Shown: positions 53,659 through 61,735 of the stretch, piece after piece
How the letters are laid out: each line of letters begins with the position of its first letter
How positions within the stretch are numbered: position 1 is the first letter of the stretch
Position numbers and translations under genes: made by a program
NCBI RefSeq assembly: GCF_009663465.1
Contig: NZ_QXHU01000005.1
Coordinates: 27,229-91,228, forward strand
Reading direction: 5' to 3'
DNA length: 64,000 nucleotides
From: Riemerella anatipestifer
GTDB taxonomy: Bacteria > Bacteroidota > Bacteroidia > Flavobacteriales > Weeksellaceae
The notes under the pieces: generated by a model
Seen by the model: only the letters and a program-made list of their open reading frames with translations
Database searches by the model: none
Told to the model about the DNA's origin: nothing

Positions 53659-54543
53659 ATGGCTCAAATTTTAGACGGATTAAAAATATCCAAAGAAATC
53701 AAAGCAGAAATTAAAGCAGATGTAGAGAAAATCAAAGCATCTGGAAAGCGTTTACCTCATCTTTCCGCTATATTGGTGGGAAATAATGGGGCAAGTAAGG
53801 CTTATGTTAATTCTAAAATTAAAGACTGTGCAGAAGTTGGCTTTCAGTCGTCTTTACACAAGTTTCCTAGTACGGCATCAGAAGCCGAAGTTTTGGAAAA
53901 AATAAAAGAACTCAACGAAAATCCAGATGTAGATGGCTTTATTGTTCAACTACCACTTCCAAAACAGATGGATCAAGAGAAAATCATTATGGCGATAGAC
54001 CCAAGAAAAGATGTAGATGGTTTTCACCCAGAAAACTTTGGAAGAATGGCTCTGGAAATGGATACCTTCTTACCAGCAACGCCTTTCGGAATCCTTACCC
54101 TTCTAGAACGCTATCAAATAGAAACCAAAGGAAAACATTGCGTTATCATTGGTAGAAGTCGTATTGTAGGACGTCCTATGAGTATTCTAATGGGAAGAAA
54201 AGATTTCCCAGGTAATTCTACCGTAACACTTACCCACTCTTACACTCCTCATATAGAAGATTTTACAAGAAATGCAGATATTGTAATTACCGCTTTGGGC
54301 GACCCTTATTTCTTAAAAGGAGATATGATAAAGAAAGGAGCTATCGTGATAGATGTAGGCATTACCAGAGTAGATGACGATAGTGAAAAAGGCTATAAAT
54401 TAGCAGGTGATGTAGATTTTGATAGCTGTGCTGAAAAAGCCTCATGGATTACTCCTGTACCAGGGGGCGTAGGTCCTATGACTAGAGCGATGCTAATGAA
54501 AAACACACTATTAGCCTACAAACACACCATATACAAAGACTAA
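53659..54543 (+). CDS. folD: Methylenetetrahydrofolate dehydrogenase / cyclohydrolase
   Basis: This 294-residue bifunctional enzyme turns 5,10-methylene-THF into 10-formyl-THF. Motifs: YVNSKIKDCAEVGF with the catalytic Lys, DGFIVQLPLPKQMD, DVDGFHPENFGRM, the NADP site IIGRSRIVGRPMSILM and TPVPGGVGPMTRAMLM near the C-terminus. It is likely co-transcribed with the CRP-family gene 4 bases downstream. Confidence 0.97.
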   Translation: MAQILDGLKISKEIKAEIKADVEKIKASGKRLPHLSAILVGNNGASKAYVNSKIKDCAEVGFQSSLHKFPSTASEAEVLEKIKELNENPDVDGFIVQLPLPKQMDQEKIIMAIDPRKDVDGFHPENFGRMALEMDTFLPATPFGILTLLERYQIETKGKHCVIIGRSRIVGRPMSILMGRKDFPGNSTVTLTHSYTPHIEDFTRNADIVITALGDPYFLKGDMIKKGAIVIDVGITRVDDDSEKGYKLAGDVDFDSCAEKASWITPVPGGVGPMTRAMLMKNTLLAYKHTIYKD

Positions 54544-54547
54544 CCAT

Positions 54548-55120
54548 TTGGAAAAGGAACACTTCTTAAATCATATCAGAGAAATCATCTCTCTTTCGGG
54601 GGAGGAGTTTGATGAAATTTGGGAATACTTTAGTATTAAAAACATCAGAAAAAAACAGTTCCTCGTACAAGAATACCAAACTTGTAACGAAATTTATTGG
54701 GTAGCCTCAGGGATTTTCAAATCTAGTTTCTTTGATACAGATGGTAAAGAACATATTCTCCAGTTTGCCTCTAGTGGGTGGTGGACTGGAGATTTTTCTG
54801 CGTTTTACAGGCAACAAAAGACTCAACTTTCCATAGAATGTTTAGAAAATGGTAGTGTACTTGCCATTACTCAGCAAAATATGGACATTCTTTGCCAAAA
54901 GTTTCCTCTATTAGAAAGATTTTTCAGAATCAAAACTAATTTCGGATACATTGCTTTACAAGAACGCATCATTTCCCTTATGACCCAATCTGCCAAACAA
55001 CGCTACCAAAATTTCCTAAAACAATATCCTCATTTAGTACAAAAACTACCTAAACAAACCATCGCTAGTTATCTAGGCGTTTCTAGAGAAACTCTTAGCA
55101 GACTTTCTTTAGGCGAATAG
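54548..55120 (+). CDS. CRP/FNR family transcriptional regulator
   Basis: This 190-residue protein starts at a TTG (54548); no in-frame ATG exists between it and the upstream stop. An N-terminal cyclic-nucleotide-binding-like beta-barrel (residues 20-110) lacks clear cAMP-binding residues. The C-terminal winged helix ends soon after the recognition helix GVSRETLSRL, where R180, E181 and R185 match the residues by which E. coli CRP reads TGTGA. A perfect TGTGA-N6-TCACA site lies 34 bases after its stop, before hchA. Effector unknown. Confidence 0.9.
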   Translation: MEKEHFLNHIREIISLSGEEFDEIWEYFSIKNIRKKQFLVQEYQTCNEIYWVASGIFKSSFFDTDGKEHILQFASSGWWTGDFSAFYRQQKTQLSIECLENGSVLAITQQNMDILCQKFPLLERFFRIKTNFGYIALQERIISLMTQSAKQRYQNFLKQYPHLVQKLPKQTIASYLGVSRETLSRLSLGE

Positions 55121-55154
55121 TAAGCCTCCTCTAACCTACTATAAAAATTACTCT

Positions 55155-55170
55155 TGTGATTTACCTCACA
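55155..55170. promoter_or_regulatory. CRP-type operator upstream of hchA
   Basis: TGTGATTTACCTCACA has perfect TGTGA/TCACA arms with a 6-base spacer, the CRP consensus. A second half-site, TGTGATTTATA, starts 23 bases further on (55178). The centre is about 64 bases before the inferred hchA transcription start, and the half-site about 41 bases before it, both typical activator positions. Confidence 0.75.
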
Positions 55171-55214
55171 CTTTTTTTGTGATTTATATCCTTAGACCTC
55201 TAAGCACATCCGTC

Positions 55215-55222
55215 TATCTTTG
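55215..55222 (+). promoter_or_regulatory. Candidate -7 element of the hchA promoter
   Basis: TATCTTTG matches TAnnTTTG and ends 39 bases before the hchA ATG at 55262. The -33 region lacks TTTG, as expected for an activator-dependent promoter. Confidence 0.6.
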
Positions 55223-55261
55223 CACAAGAAATTAATGTTAAACACTAAAAAAATTAAAAAG

Positions 55262-56110
55262 ATGTCACAAGAATTAAGTAATCAACCTGTATTTGACGGT
55301 ATAGGCTACGAGCCTTCTCCACTATCATTATCTATGTTTGTTGCTCCAAAAACCGACTACGATTTTGCCCAATATCCTAATGCCAACACCGATAGAAACA
55401 AAAAGGTGCTAGTAGTGTGTACCGAAGAAAAATATATGACCATGCAAAATGGCAAAAAATTCTCCACAGGTAACCACCCTGTAGAAACCTTAGTACCAAT
55501 GTTACATTTAGATACAGCAGGTTTTGAGGCAGAAATATTTACTCCTACAGGTGCTCCAGCTGTTTTAGAAATGTGGGCAATGCCTTCCGAAGACGAAGCC
55601 GTAAAAGGTGTTTTTGAAAAGTATAAAACCCAATTTGAAACACCTAAAAGTTTAAAAGATTTTGTAGAAGGAGATATGGCTTCCGAAACTGAATATGTAG
55701 CCGTATTTTTACCCGGTGGACACGGTGCTATGCTAGGACTACCAACAAATGATGATTTAAAAAAGACAATCCATTGGGCTCACCAACAAGAGAAATTTGT
55801 ATTTGCTATTTGCCATGGTCCAGCAGCATTATTAGCAGCAGCACATGATGAACCTGCGGAAAACTTCCCTTATAAAGGCTACAAAATAAAATCTTTCCCT
55901 GACATTATAGACACGCAAACGCCTGCTATTGGCTATGTACCAGGAGAAATGCCTTGGTTCTACGGGGAAAAACTAAAGGCTCTAGGCATAGAAATTCTTA
56001 ATGAGGACATTTCTGGAGCGTGCTACACGGACAGAAAATTAGTAACAGGCGATAGCCCACTAGCAGCCAACAATTTCGGCAAAATGAGCGCTGAAGCTCT
56101 ACTAGGATAA
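55262..56110 (+). CDS. hchA: Hsp31-type chaperone / glyoxalase III
   Basis: About 282 residues from the ATG at 55262 (MSQELSNQPV). Upstream in-frame starts overlap the -7 element or fall right after it. It belongs to the DJ-1/PfpI superfamily: FSTGNHPVETLVP (His and Glu of the metal site), VFLPGGHGAMLGLP and the nucleophile elbow FAICHGPAALLA (C184). GDSPLAANNFGK near the end matches E. coli HchA. The family detoxifies methylglyoxal without glutathione and has holdase or deglycase activity. Control by the adjacent CRP-type protein is likely. Confidence 0.93.
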   Translation: MSQELSNQPVFDGIGYEPSPLSLSMFVAPKTDYDFAQYPNANTDRNKKVLVVCTEEKYMTMQNGKKFSTGNHPVETLVPMLHLDTAGFEAEIFTPTGAPAVLEMWAMPSEDEAVKGVFEKYKTQFETPKSLKDFVEGDMASETEYVAVFLPGGHGAMLGLPTNDDLKKTIHWAHQQEKFVFAICHGPAALLAAAHDEPAENFPYKGYKIKSFPDIIDTQTPAIGYVPGEMPWFYGEKLKALGIEILNEDISGACYTDRKLVTGDSPLAANNFGKMSAEALLG

Positions 56111-56138
56111 CTTTTTTCTATTTTCATATCTTTCATAC

Positions 56139-56166
56139 AAAACCATTTCTTAAGAAATGGTTTTTT
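56139..56166. terminator. Bidirectional terminator between hchA and the SDR gene
   Basis: A perfect 26-base palindrome (56139-56164) whose arms are AAAACCATTTCT and AGAAATGGTTTT with almost no loop. It is flanked by T on the plus side and A on the minus side of the arms, so it can stop both convergent transcripts. Confidence 0.85.
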
Positions 56167-56185
56167 GATTAAATCCTCCCAAAGT

Positions 56186-56986
56186 CTAATCCATTTGATT
56201 ATACTTTCTCATCAGTTTTTCGTAGAAGTTTTGTGGCAGTAGCCATTTTAGAGGTACGCCTATCTTCTGCCCTAACTTACCAAAGTAATAGTGGGCTCTC
56301 CATTGTTTTTTAGCCAAAAGATTTTCTATATATTCGGCTACTTTTATAGGTTCTGTACCGTCGTCCACATGGGCGTTCATCACTTGGTAAACTTTATTGA
56401 ACGTATTTTTATATGGCTCTGATACTTGAGATTGTACTCTGTGGTTGGCAATATTAGTCTTGATGTCGCCTAAATGCAAAGAACACACTTTGACATTCCA
56501 TTCGGAAACTTCGTACCTCATCGCTTCCGTTACTTTATCCAAGGCAGATTTTGAGGCAGAATAAAATCCCCTAAAAGGCAAGCCCATCTCACTCCCTATA
56601 CTAGAAATATTGATGATAGCACCACCCTTTTGTTCCCTCATACTTGGCATTACTGCAGTCATCATCTGAACGGCTCCTACCAAATTAAGATTAAAGAGTT
56701 TATGTATATCTTCTTTAGACGCATCTTCTACCGTTCCTACCATACCCATACCCGCATTATTGATGAGAATATCTATCGCTTTTTCTTTTGATAAGATGTG
56801 ATTTATAGCTGATTTAACTTGTTCGTTTTCGGTAATGTCTGTGGCAATGGAAGTAAAATAAGGACTCTCTACTGTTTTTCTACTCAATCCGTAAACGGCA
56901 TAGCCTTTCTTGCCAAAATATTCTGCTAAACAGAACCCTATCCCAGTAGAAGTTCCTGTAATTACCATAACTCTATGCTTCGCCAT
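56186..56986 (-). CDS. Short-chain dehydrogenase/reductase, classical type
   Basis: This 266-residue oxidoreductase has the cofactor motif TGTSTGIG at residues 10-17, LINNAGMGMVG, INISSIGSEMG and the catalytic YSASKSALDK. Asn, Ser, Tyr and Lys of the active site are all present. The C-terminal part with the basic LKWLLPQNFYEKLMRKY suggests membrane association or lipid substrates. The substrate cannot be told. It lies 4 bases after aroA. Confidence 0.92.
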   Translation of the reverse strand: MAKHRVMVITGTSTGIGFCLAEYFGKKGYAVYGLSRKTVESPYFTSIATDITENEQVKSAINHILSKEKAIDILINNAGMGMVGTVEDASKEDIHKLFNLNLVGAVQMMTAVMPSMREQKGGAIINISSIGSEMGLPFRGFYSASKSALDKVTEAMRYEVSEWNVKVCSLHLGDIKTNIANHRVQSQVSEPYKNTFNKVYQVMNAHVDDGTEPIKVAEYIENLLAKKQWRAHYYFGKLGQKIGVPLKWLLPQNFYEKLMRKYNQMD

Positions 56987-56990
56987 ACTT

Positions 56991-58223
56991 TTATTTTTCT
57001 TTTGATAATGTTTTAAAATCTTCCCAAAAACAAGGATACGACTTTTCTACTACACTTGGGTCTTCTATCTTTATATCTCCCACCAACGCATATGGTGCAA
57101 AACTCATCGCCATACGGTGGTCGTGGTAGGTTTTAATACAAGGGATTTCTTCCACTTGGAAAAACCTCACGCTTTTGATGGTGTCTTCAGTGATTTCGGT
57201 TTCTAAGCCTATCTTTAGAAGTTCGTTTTTAAGAGCGACTAGCCTATCCGTTTCCTTCACTTTAAGCGTAGCTAAACCTTCTATTTGAAAATGAACGCCT
57301 AATACCGCTGCCGTTACACAAACGGTTTGAGCAATATCGGGGCAGTCATTCATATCCAAATTAATTTTTAGAGGCTGTTTAAAATCTTTTATAGGTGTTA
57401 AAACTAAGCGTTCTCCATTTTGAAATTGAGTTTCTACCCCAAAGAAGTCCCTATAAATCTTTACTAAAGCCTTATCGCCCTGCATAGAGGTTTCCTTAAA
57501 ACTTTCTAAAGCCACCTGCTTCTTCCCAATAGCCACCAGTGAATAAAAATAAGACGCCGAACTCCAATCGCTTTCTACTGTATATTCTTTGTTGTCTATT
57601 GCAAGTTCTTTTTTTAATGGTTTAACCTCAATAGTTTGCCCTTTAAATTCAGTTTCAATGCCTAAATCGGAAAGCATTTTTAAAGTCATTTCTAAATAAG
57701 GACGAGAAGTGATGTGCCCAACTAAAGCTATTTTCAACCCATTTTCCAGAAAACCAGCCACCAATAATAACGAACTGATAAACTGAGACGAAACCTCCGC
57801 CGAAATAGAAACTTCATTCTTATATAGTTTCTTCCCTACAATTTTTAATGGTGGACAGCCTTCCTGTTCAAGATAAGTAATTTCTGCTCCCAAACTCTTT
57901 AAAGCCTCCACAAGTGGAGCGATGGGGCGCTGTTTCATTCTCTTCGAGCCTGTCAATATCGTAGTTCTCCCTTCCTGGATAGCAAAGTAAGAGGTTAAAA
58001 AACGCATTGCCGTCCCCGCGTGATGAATATCTATTACCTCATCATTAGAATATAAAGCCTTTTGTAAAAGTTGTGTATCTTGGGCGTTGGAGAGGTTGTT
58101 AATCTGTAAATCTCCCAATAATCCTTGTAATATCAAAAGTCGGTTAGATTCGCTTTTAGAACCTGATATACTAATGGTTTGGTGATCTAAAAGCTCCGAT
58201 TGTTTTAAATAAAGGTGCTCCAT
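56991..58223 (-). CDS. aroA: 3-phosphoshikimate 1-carboxyvinyltransferase (EPSP synthase)
   Basis: This 410-residue enzyme makes EPSP from shikimate-3-phosphate and PEP in aromatic amino acid synthesis. Visible motifs: ISGSKSESNRLLIL, HAGTAMRFLTSYFA, TGSKRMKQRPIAPLVEAL, DMNDCPDIAQT and the C-terminal DHRMAMSFAPYAL. The usual GNSGTA/GNAGTA is HAGTA here, a small variation seen in Bacteroidetes. It follows the MazG-like gene with 1 base between. Confidence 0.94.
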   Translation of the reverse strand: MEHLYLKQSELLDHQTISISGSKSESNRLLILQGLLGDLQINNLSNAQDTQLLQKALYSNDEVIDIHHAGTAMRFLTSYFAIQEGRTTILTGSKRMKQRPIAPLVEALKSLGAEITYLEQEGCPPLKIVGKKLYKNEVSISAEVSSQFISSLLLVAGFLENGLKIALVGHITSRPYLEMTLKMLSDLGIETEFKGQTIEVKPLKKELAIDNKEYTVESDWSSASYFYSLVAIGKKQVALESFKETSMQGDKALVKIYRDFFGVETQFQNGERLVLTPIKDFKQPLKINLDMNDCPDIAQTVCVTAAVLGVHFQIEGLATLKVKETDRLVALKNELLKIGLETEITEDTIKSVRFFQVEEIPCIKTYHDHRMAMSFAPYALVGDIKIEDPSVVEKSYPCFWEDFKTLSKEK

Positions 58224-58224
58224 T

Positions 58225-58557
58225 CTATTTTTTCAGCTTTTCATTATTGGCGTGTCTTTCGGCATCTCGTTCGGTTTTTAGTTTCATCTTCTTGTCAAAT
58301 GCCGACTGCAAGTCTACTCCCGTTTGGTTAGCTAAACAAAGCGTTACAAAAAGTACATCTGCCAATTCTTCGCCCAAATCTTTAGTTTTGTCCGTTTCTT
58401 TTTCGCTTTGTTCGCCATATCGTCTTGCGATAATCCTTGCCACTTCGCCCACCTCTTCGGATAAGATAGCCATATTCGTTAATTCATTAAAATAACGAAC
58501 ACCCACAGTCTTTATCCATTTATCTACTTGATTTTGTAATTGTTGAATTTCAGCCAT
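58225..58557 (-). CDS. MazG-like nucleotide pyrophosphohydrolase
   Basis: This 110-residue all-alpha NTP pyrophosphohydrolase has the metal-binding pattern LSEEVGEVARII (EExxE) and LGEELADVLFVTLCLANQ (ExxD). Single-domain MazG-like enzymes hydrolyse non-canonical or damaged NTPs to NMP and pyrophosphate. It is flanked by the lipoprotein gene (12 bases) and aroA (1 base), in one operon. Confidence 0.92.
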   Translation of the reverse strand: MAEIQQLQNQVDKWIKTVGVRYFNELTNMAILSEEVGEVARIIARRYGEQSEKETDKTKDLGEELADVLFVTLCLANQTGVDLQSAFDKKMKLKTERDAERHANNEKLKK

Positions 58558-58569
58558 TTTGAAAATTAA

Positions 58570-59961
58570 TTATTGATATGCCCCTATACTTGGGTTGTTA
58601 GTTCTTGACACTTGTGTAATATCTTTTGGTGCTTTCTGAGCCGAAGTGAGATTGGCATTGCCTTTTGCAGGTGATTTATCTTGCAGTCTTAAATTCATTT
58701 TTGAGGTGAAATAATTTACAAAAAGAGGGTCTTCATTCTTTATAGAATTAACCACCGATGCGTTACCGTCCCAAGTATAACCCGAATCCGAGCCATATTT
58801 AACTAGCGAATTTTGGAAAGAATAATCAAAAACTTGCCCTATGCTAGGCTTTAAAACGATGGCATTATTTGACTTTCCGTAAACAATAGTATTTTTGAGT
58901 TGAAGATTTAGTGGTGCATATACTTTTTGACCGTTTGCGTCCGTCCATTCATTGTAAGCCTCTATGCCCAAGGGTGTGTAAACAGATTTTAATGAGAAAT
59001 AATTAGCCAATGTTGCGTGTAGCAAATCATAAGTTCCGCCTTTAAAAATGCCTATATTAGCCGAGCCACAGTTGTTAATCACTAAGTTTTCTGCACTCAC
59101 TGTAGCGTTAATCCCTTTAATCCCATAATCTTGGAAAGTATGGATAATGGTATTTTTTAAATTCGCTTCGGCGTGATTGGCTTCAATCCCTGTATTCCCA
59201 CCGAATATTTTAGCGTAGTTTACATTAGCTCTTGCTCCTTGTTCTAGCACTATGCCGTCCCAATTTGCAGGAATGGTATCATATCTCGCCTCATTCCTAT
59301 GCCCTCTCATAATGACCTCCTTTTGGAAAGCTCCATTGATGTTCAGCTCGGAATTTTTAGCAATCTTTAGACCCGAGTTTTTATAAAAATAGACTTTAGT
59401 CCCTTCTTCTATCGTGAGCGTTTTACCTTCTGCAAGTTGTAAAGTTCCGTAAATAATTTTAGCCTTAGTAGAGTTCCAAGTTGTGTTTTCTGTAATTATT
59501 TTAGGATTATCTTTAGTTGAAACAAAAAACTCTGCGTCTTGCACCACGGAAAGTAGTGTTACCTTTTGATTATCATTCTTACCAAACAAAATTTGGTCTT
59601 CCACCACCATTTCTGTGGTAGTTGCCACTGGAGCTATCTCTACGAAGATATAAAGACTGTCTTTTCTACGAAGCACCACATCTGCAAAATCAGTCCCTGC
59701 CTTGCCATCTACATTGATACGGTATGGAGAAGCACTGCCCTTCTCTAAATGGATTCTAGGTATTTTAATATCTTTATCTTCATCGTTATAGACCTTTATA
59801 GCATAGGTTTCTGAACGAGTGTTATGGTAAACGGTATCTAAAACCAAGGTATCCTTAGAAAATCTCAACGGTAAAGAAGGTTCTTCAAAAGCAATCTCTT
59901 GCCTACAAGAAACTAAAAACAAACTCATTAACAGAACAATACCTACTAGGATTGATTTCAT
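58570..59961 (-). CDS. Surface or periplasmic lipoprotein with right-handed beta-helix
   Basis: This 463-residue protein has a lipoprotein signal with C19 (LVGIVLLMSLFLVSC). An N-terminal Ig-like part follows (RFSKDTLVLDTVYHNTRSETYAIKVYN). Residues from about 160 form beta-helix repeats (LQLAEGKTLTIEEGTKVYFYKNSGLKIAKNSELNINGA, then ANVNYAKIFGGNTGIEA). Such proteins are common in Bacteroidetes; functions are unknown and no catalytic motif is visible. It is first in the operon with mazG-like, aroA and the SDR gene. Confidence 0.85.
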   Translation of the reverse strand: MKSILVGIVLLMSLFLVSCRQEIAFEEPSLPLRFSKDTLVLDTVYHNTRSETYAIKVYNDEDKDIKIPRIHLEKGSASPYRINVDGKAGTDFADVVLRRKDSLYIFVEIAPVATTTEMVVEDQILFGKNDNQKVTLLSVVQDAEFFVSTKDNPKIITENTTWNSTKAKIIYGTLQLAEGKTLTIEEGTKVYFYKNSGLKIAKNSELNINGAFQKEVIMRGHRNEARYDTIPANWDGIVLEQGARANVNYAKIFGGNTGIEANHAEANLKNTIIHTFQDYGIKGINATVSAENLVINNCGSANIGIFKGGTYDLLHATLANYFSLKSVYTPLGIEAYNEWTDANGQKVYAPLNLQLKNTIVYGKSNNAIVLKPSIGQVFDYSFQNSLVKYGSDSGYTWDGNASVVNSIKNEDPLFVNYFTSKMNLRLQDKSPAKGNANLTSAQKAPKDITQVSRTNNPSIGAYQ

Positions 59962-59983
59962 TTCGTTTTATATTTAAGCCTTT

Positions 59984-59991
59984 CAAAGATA
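59984..59991 (-). promoter_or_regulatory. Candidate -7 element before the lipoprotein-aroA operon
   Basis: The minus strand reads TATCTTTG, 22 bases before the lipoprotein ATG. It is divergent from the rpmE2 promoter. Confidence 0.55.
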
Positions 59992-60014
59992 GAAATTTTT
60001 ATTCTAAAAAAGTT

Positions 60015-60045
60015 TTTGCAGAATTAAAAAAAAACTCTATTTTTG
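60015..60045 (+). promoter_or_regulatory. Full Bacteroidetes-type promoter of rpmE2
   Basis: TTTG at 60015-60018, a 19-base spacer, then TATTTTTG at 60038-60045. Both elements and spacing fit the TTTG/TAnnTTTG consensus, the best promoter in the window. It implies a leader of about 80 bases. Confidence 0.75.
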
Positions 60046-60067
60046 CAGTCTAAAATTTATAGTAAAA

Positions 60068-60089
60068 AAGCGACGCCATTACACCGCTT
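60068..60089 (+). promoter_or_regulatory. Hairpin in the rpmE2 leader
   Basis: AAGCG (60068-60072) pairs with CGCTT (60085-60089) around a 12-base loop, inside the leader before L31. It is a candidate autoregulatory site where ribosomal protein could bind. The stem is short, so this is tentative. Confidence 0.3.
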
Positions 60090-60129
60090 AGTTATTAAAA
60101 TTAAATTAAAAAGTTAAAAAATCATCACA

Positions 60130-60384
60130 ATGAAAAAAGGAATCCACCCTGAAAACTATAGATTAGTTGTTTTCAAAGATATGAGTAACGATGAAATGTT
60201 TCTTTGCAAATCTACTGCAGAAACTAAGGACACTATCGAGTACGAAGGTCAAGAATATCCACTAATCAAAATGGAAATTTCTTCTACTTCTCACCCATTC
60301 TACACTGGTAAAGTAAAATTAGTAGATACTGCTGGTAGAGTAGATAAGTTTATGAACAAATACAAAAAATTCGCTAAAAACTAA
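60130..60384 (+). CDS. rpmE2: 50S ribosomal protein L31, type B
   Basis: This 84-residue ribosomal protein begins [19 protein letters not shown] and has [26 protein letters not shown]. The CxxC zinc motif of type A L31 is missing, which defines the zinc-independent type B. In some bacteria type B replaces type A under zinc limitation; in many Bacteroidetes it is, as far as I know, the only copy. The gene is monocistronic, with its own promoter and terminator. Confidence 0.96.
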   Translation: MKKGIHPENYRLVVFKDMSNDEMFLCKSTAETKDTIEYEGQEYPLIKMEISSTSHPFYTGKVKLVDTAGRVDKFMNKYKKFAKN

Positions 60385-60407
60385 TTTTTTGTCAAAACAT
60401 ATTTTAA

Positions 60408-60440
60408 AACCTTCCTAGATTTGATTTAGGAAGGTTTTTT
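60408..60440 (+). terminator. Rho-independent terminator after rpmE2
   Basis: AACCTTCCTA (60408-60417) pairs perfectly with TAGGAAGGTT (60427-60436), with a 9-base loop and a T run to 60440. Confidence 0.9.
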
Positions 60441-60474
60441 AATTAAATTAGCCCATCATTAAAATTTTAACTCT

Positions 60475-61635
60475 ATGCAAATTGTATTTTCTGACGCTCA
60501 ATACTGGGGAAATTTCCTCCCACTTACCTTTACTAGACCCATCGCTGAAATGAGGTGCGGCATACTTACCTTTTCTGAAAGATGGCAAAAGCTACTTGAC
60601 ATTCAACACACCGCTTATATTACAGAAGACTATTTACAAAATAAATTCCCAAAGCCACAGGCTGAAGAGAGTCTTTTTTTAGTTTCTAACTTTATCCCTA
60701 CAGAAAATGTACTGAACCAAATTAAAGACCTTAAACTTGGTGAGGCTCTCGTTTACGAAGATGAACTAATAGCAGCAAGAGTAAATATGAAAGATTTTTC
60801 TCTACAACAAATAGAGAAAATGACGGATATTACAGAACCTCTTACCTTTTTTAAAAGACCGTCTGATTTGTTTGCATTCAATGATAAAGCGATAGATTTT
60901 GATTTTGAACTCATCACCAAAGGAAGAACCTCTCAACCTCTTTCTGAAACCAATGGCTTTTTAGGCGACCCAGAAAATCTTTTTATAGAAGAAGGTGCGA
61001 GTATAGAATACGCTACCATCAACTGCCAAAAAGGGAAAATATACATCGGAAAGAATGCAGAAGTAATGGAAGGCTGTAATCTAAGAGGTCCTATTGCTTT
61101 GTGTAATAATGCTATTTTCAACCTAGGTGCTAAAATCTATGGTGCTACTACTATCGGACCTTATTGTAAAATAGGTGGTGAGGTAAACAACATTATTTTC
61201 TTTGGATATTCTAATAAAGGACACGATGGTTTCTTAGGCAATTCTGTAGTGGGAGAATGGTGTAATTTTGGAGCGGATACCAACTCCTCTAACTTAAAAA
61301 ACAACTACGCTACTGTAAAACTTTGGAACTACCAGTCTAAGAAATTTGAAGATAGCGGACTACAATTCTGTGGGCTGATTATGGGCGACCACTCAAAAAC
61401 GGCTATCAATACCCAGCTTAACACTGGGACTATTGTGGGCGTGGCGGCTAACATTTTCAAAAGTGGATTTCCGCCTAACTTGGTAGAAAACTTTAGTTGG
61501 GGCGGACAAAGAGGAGATGAAAAGTTTAACCTAAAAAAAGCCTATGAAGTTGCCGAGAAAGTAATGCAAAGACGAAATGTAACCTTCTCCGAAGACGACC
61601 AAAATATCCTTAAATGGATTTATGAAAATTACTAA
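60475..61635 (+). CDS. GlmU-like putative sugar nucleotidyltransferase
   Basis: This 386-residue protein starts with FSDAQYWGNFLPLTFTRPIAEMRCGILTF, the N-terminal signature of a Bacteroidetes GlmU-related family. It ends with a left-handed beta-helix (hexapeptide repeats such as IYIGKNAEVMEGCNL, IYGATTIGPYCKIGGEVNN, VVGEWCNFGADTN). The canonical GxGTRM nucleotide loop is absent, so transferase activity is uncertain. An acyltransferase-like role is possible. It is separated from rpmE2 by a terminator. Confidence 0.87.
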   Translation: MQIVFSDAQYWGNFLPLTFTRPIAEMRCGILTFSERWQKLLDIQHTAYITEDYLQNKFPKPQAEESLFLVSNFIPTENVLNQIKDLKLGEALVYEDELIAARVNMKDFSLQQIEKMTDITEPLTFFKRPSDLFAFNDKAIDFDFELITKGRTSQPLSETNGFLGDPENLFIEEGASIEYATINCQKGKIYIGKNAEVMEGCNLRGPIALCNNAIFNLGAKIYGATTIGPYCKIGGEVNNIIFFGYSNKGHDGFLGNSVVGEWCNFGADTNSSNLKNNYATVKLWNYQSKKFEDSGLQFCGLIMGDHSKTAINTQLNTGTIVGVAANIFKSGFPPNLVENFSWGGQRGDEKFNLKKAYEVAEKVMQRRNVTFSEDDQNILKWIYENY

Positions 61636-61670
61636 GCAGACAATCTAACATCTATTTTATATAAAATGAA

Positions 61671-61705
61671 AATCACTTGAAGAATGTATCTTCAAGTGAT
61701 TTTTT
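61671..61705. terminator. Bidirectional terminator between convergent genes
   Basis: AATCACTTGAAG (61671-61682) pairs perfectly over 12 bases with CTTCAAGTGATT (61690-61701), loop of 7. A T run follows on the plus strand, and a T-rich stretch follows on the minus strand. Confidence 0.9.
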
Positions 61706-61735
61706 GATTAAAGTAAATACTTCTAGAGTTAAAAC

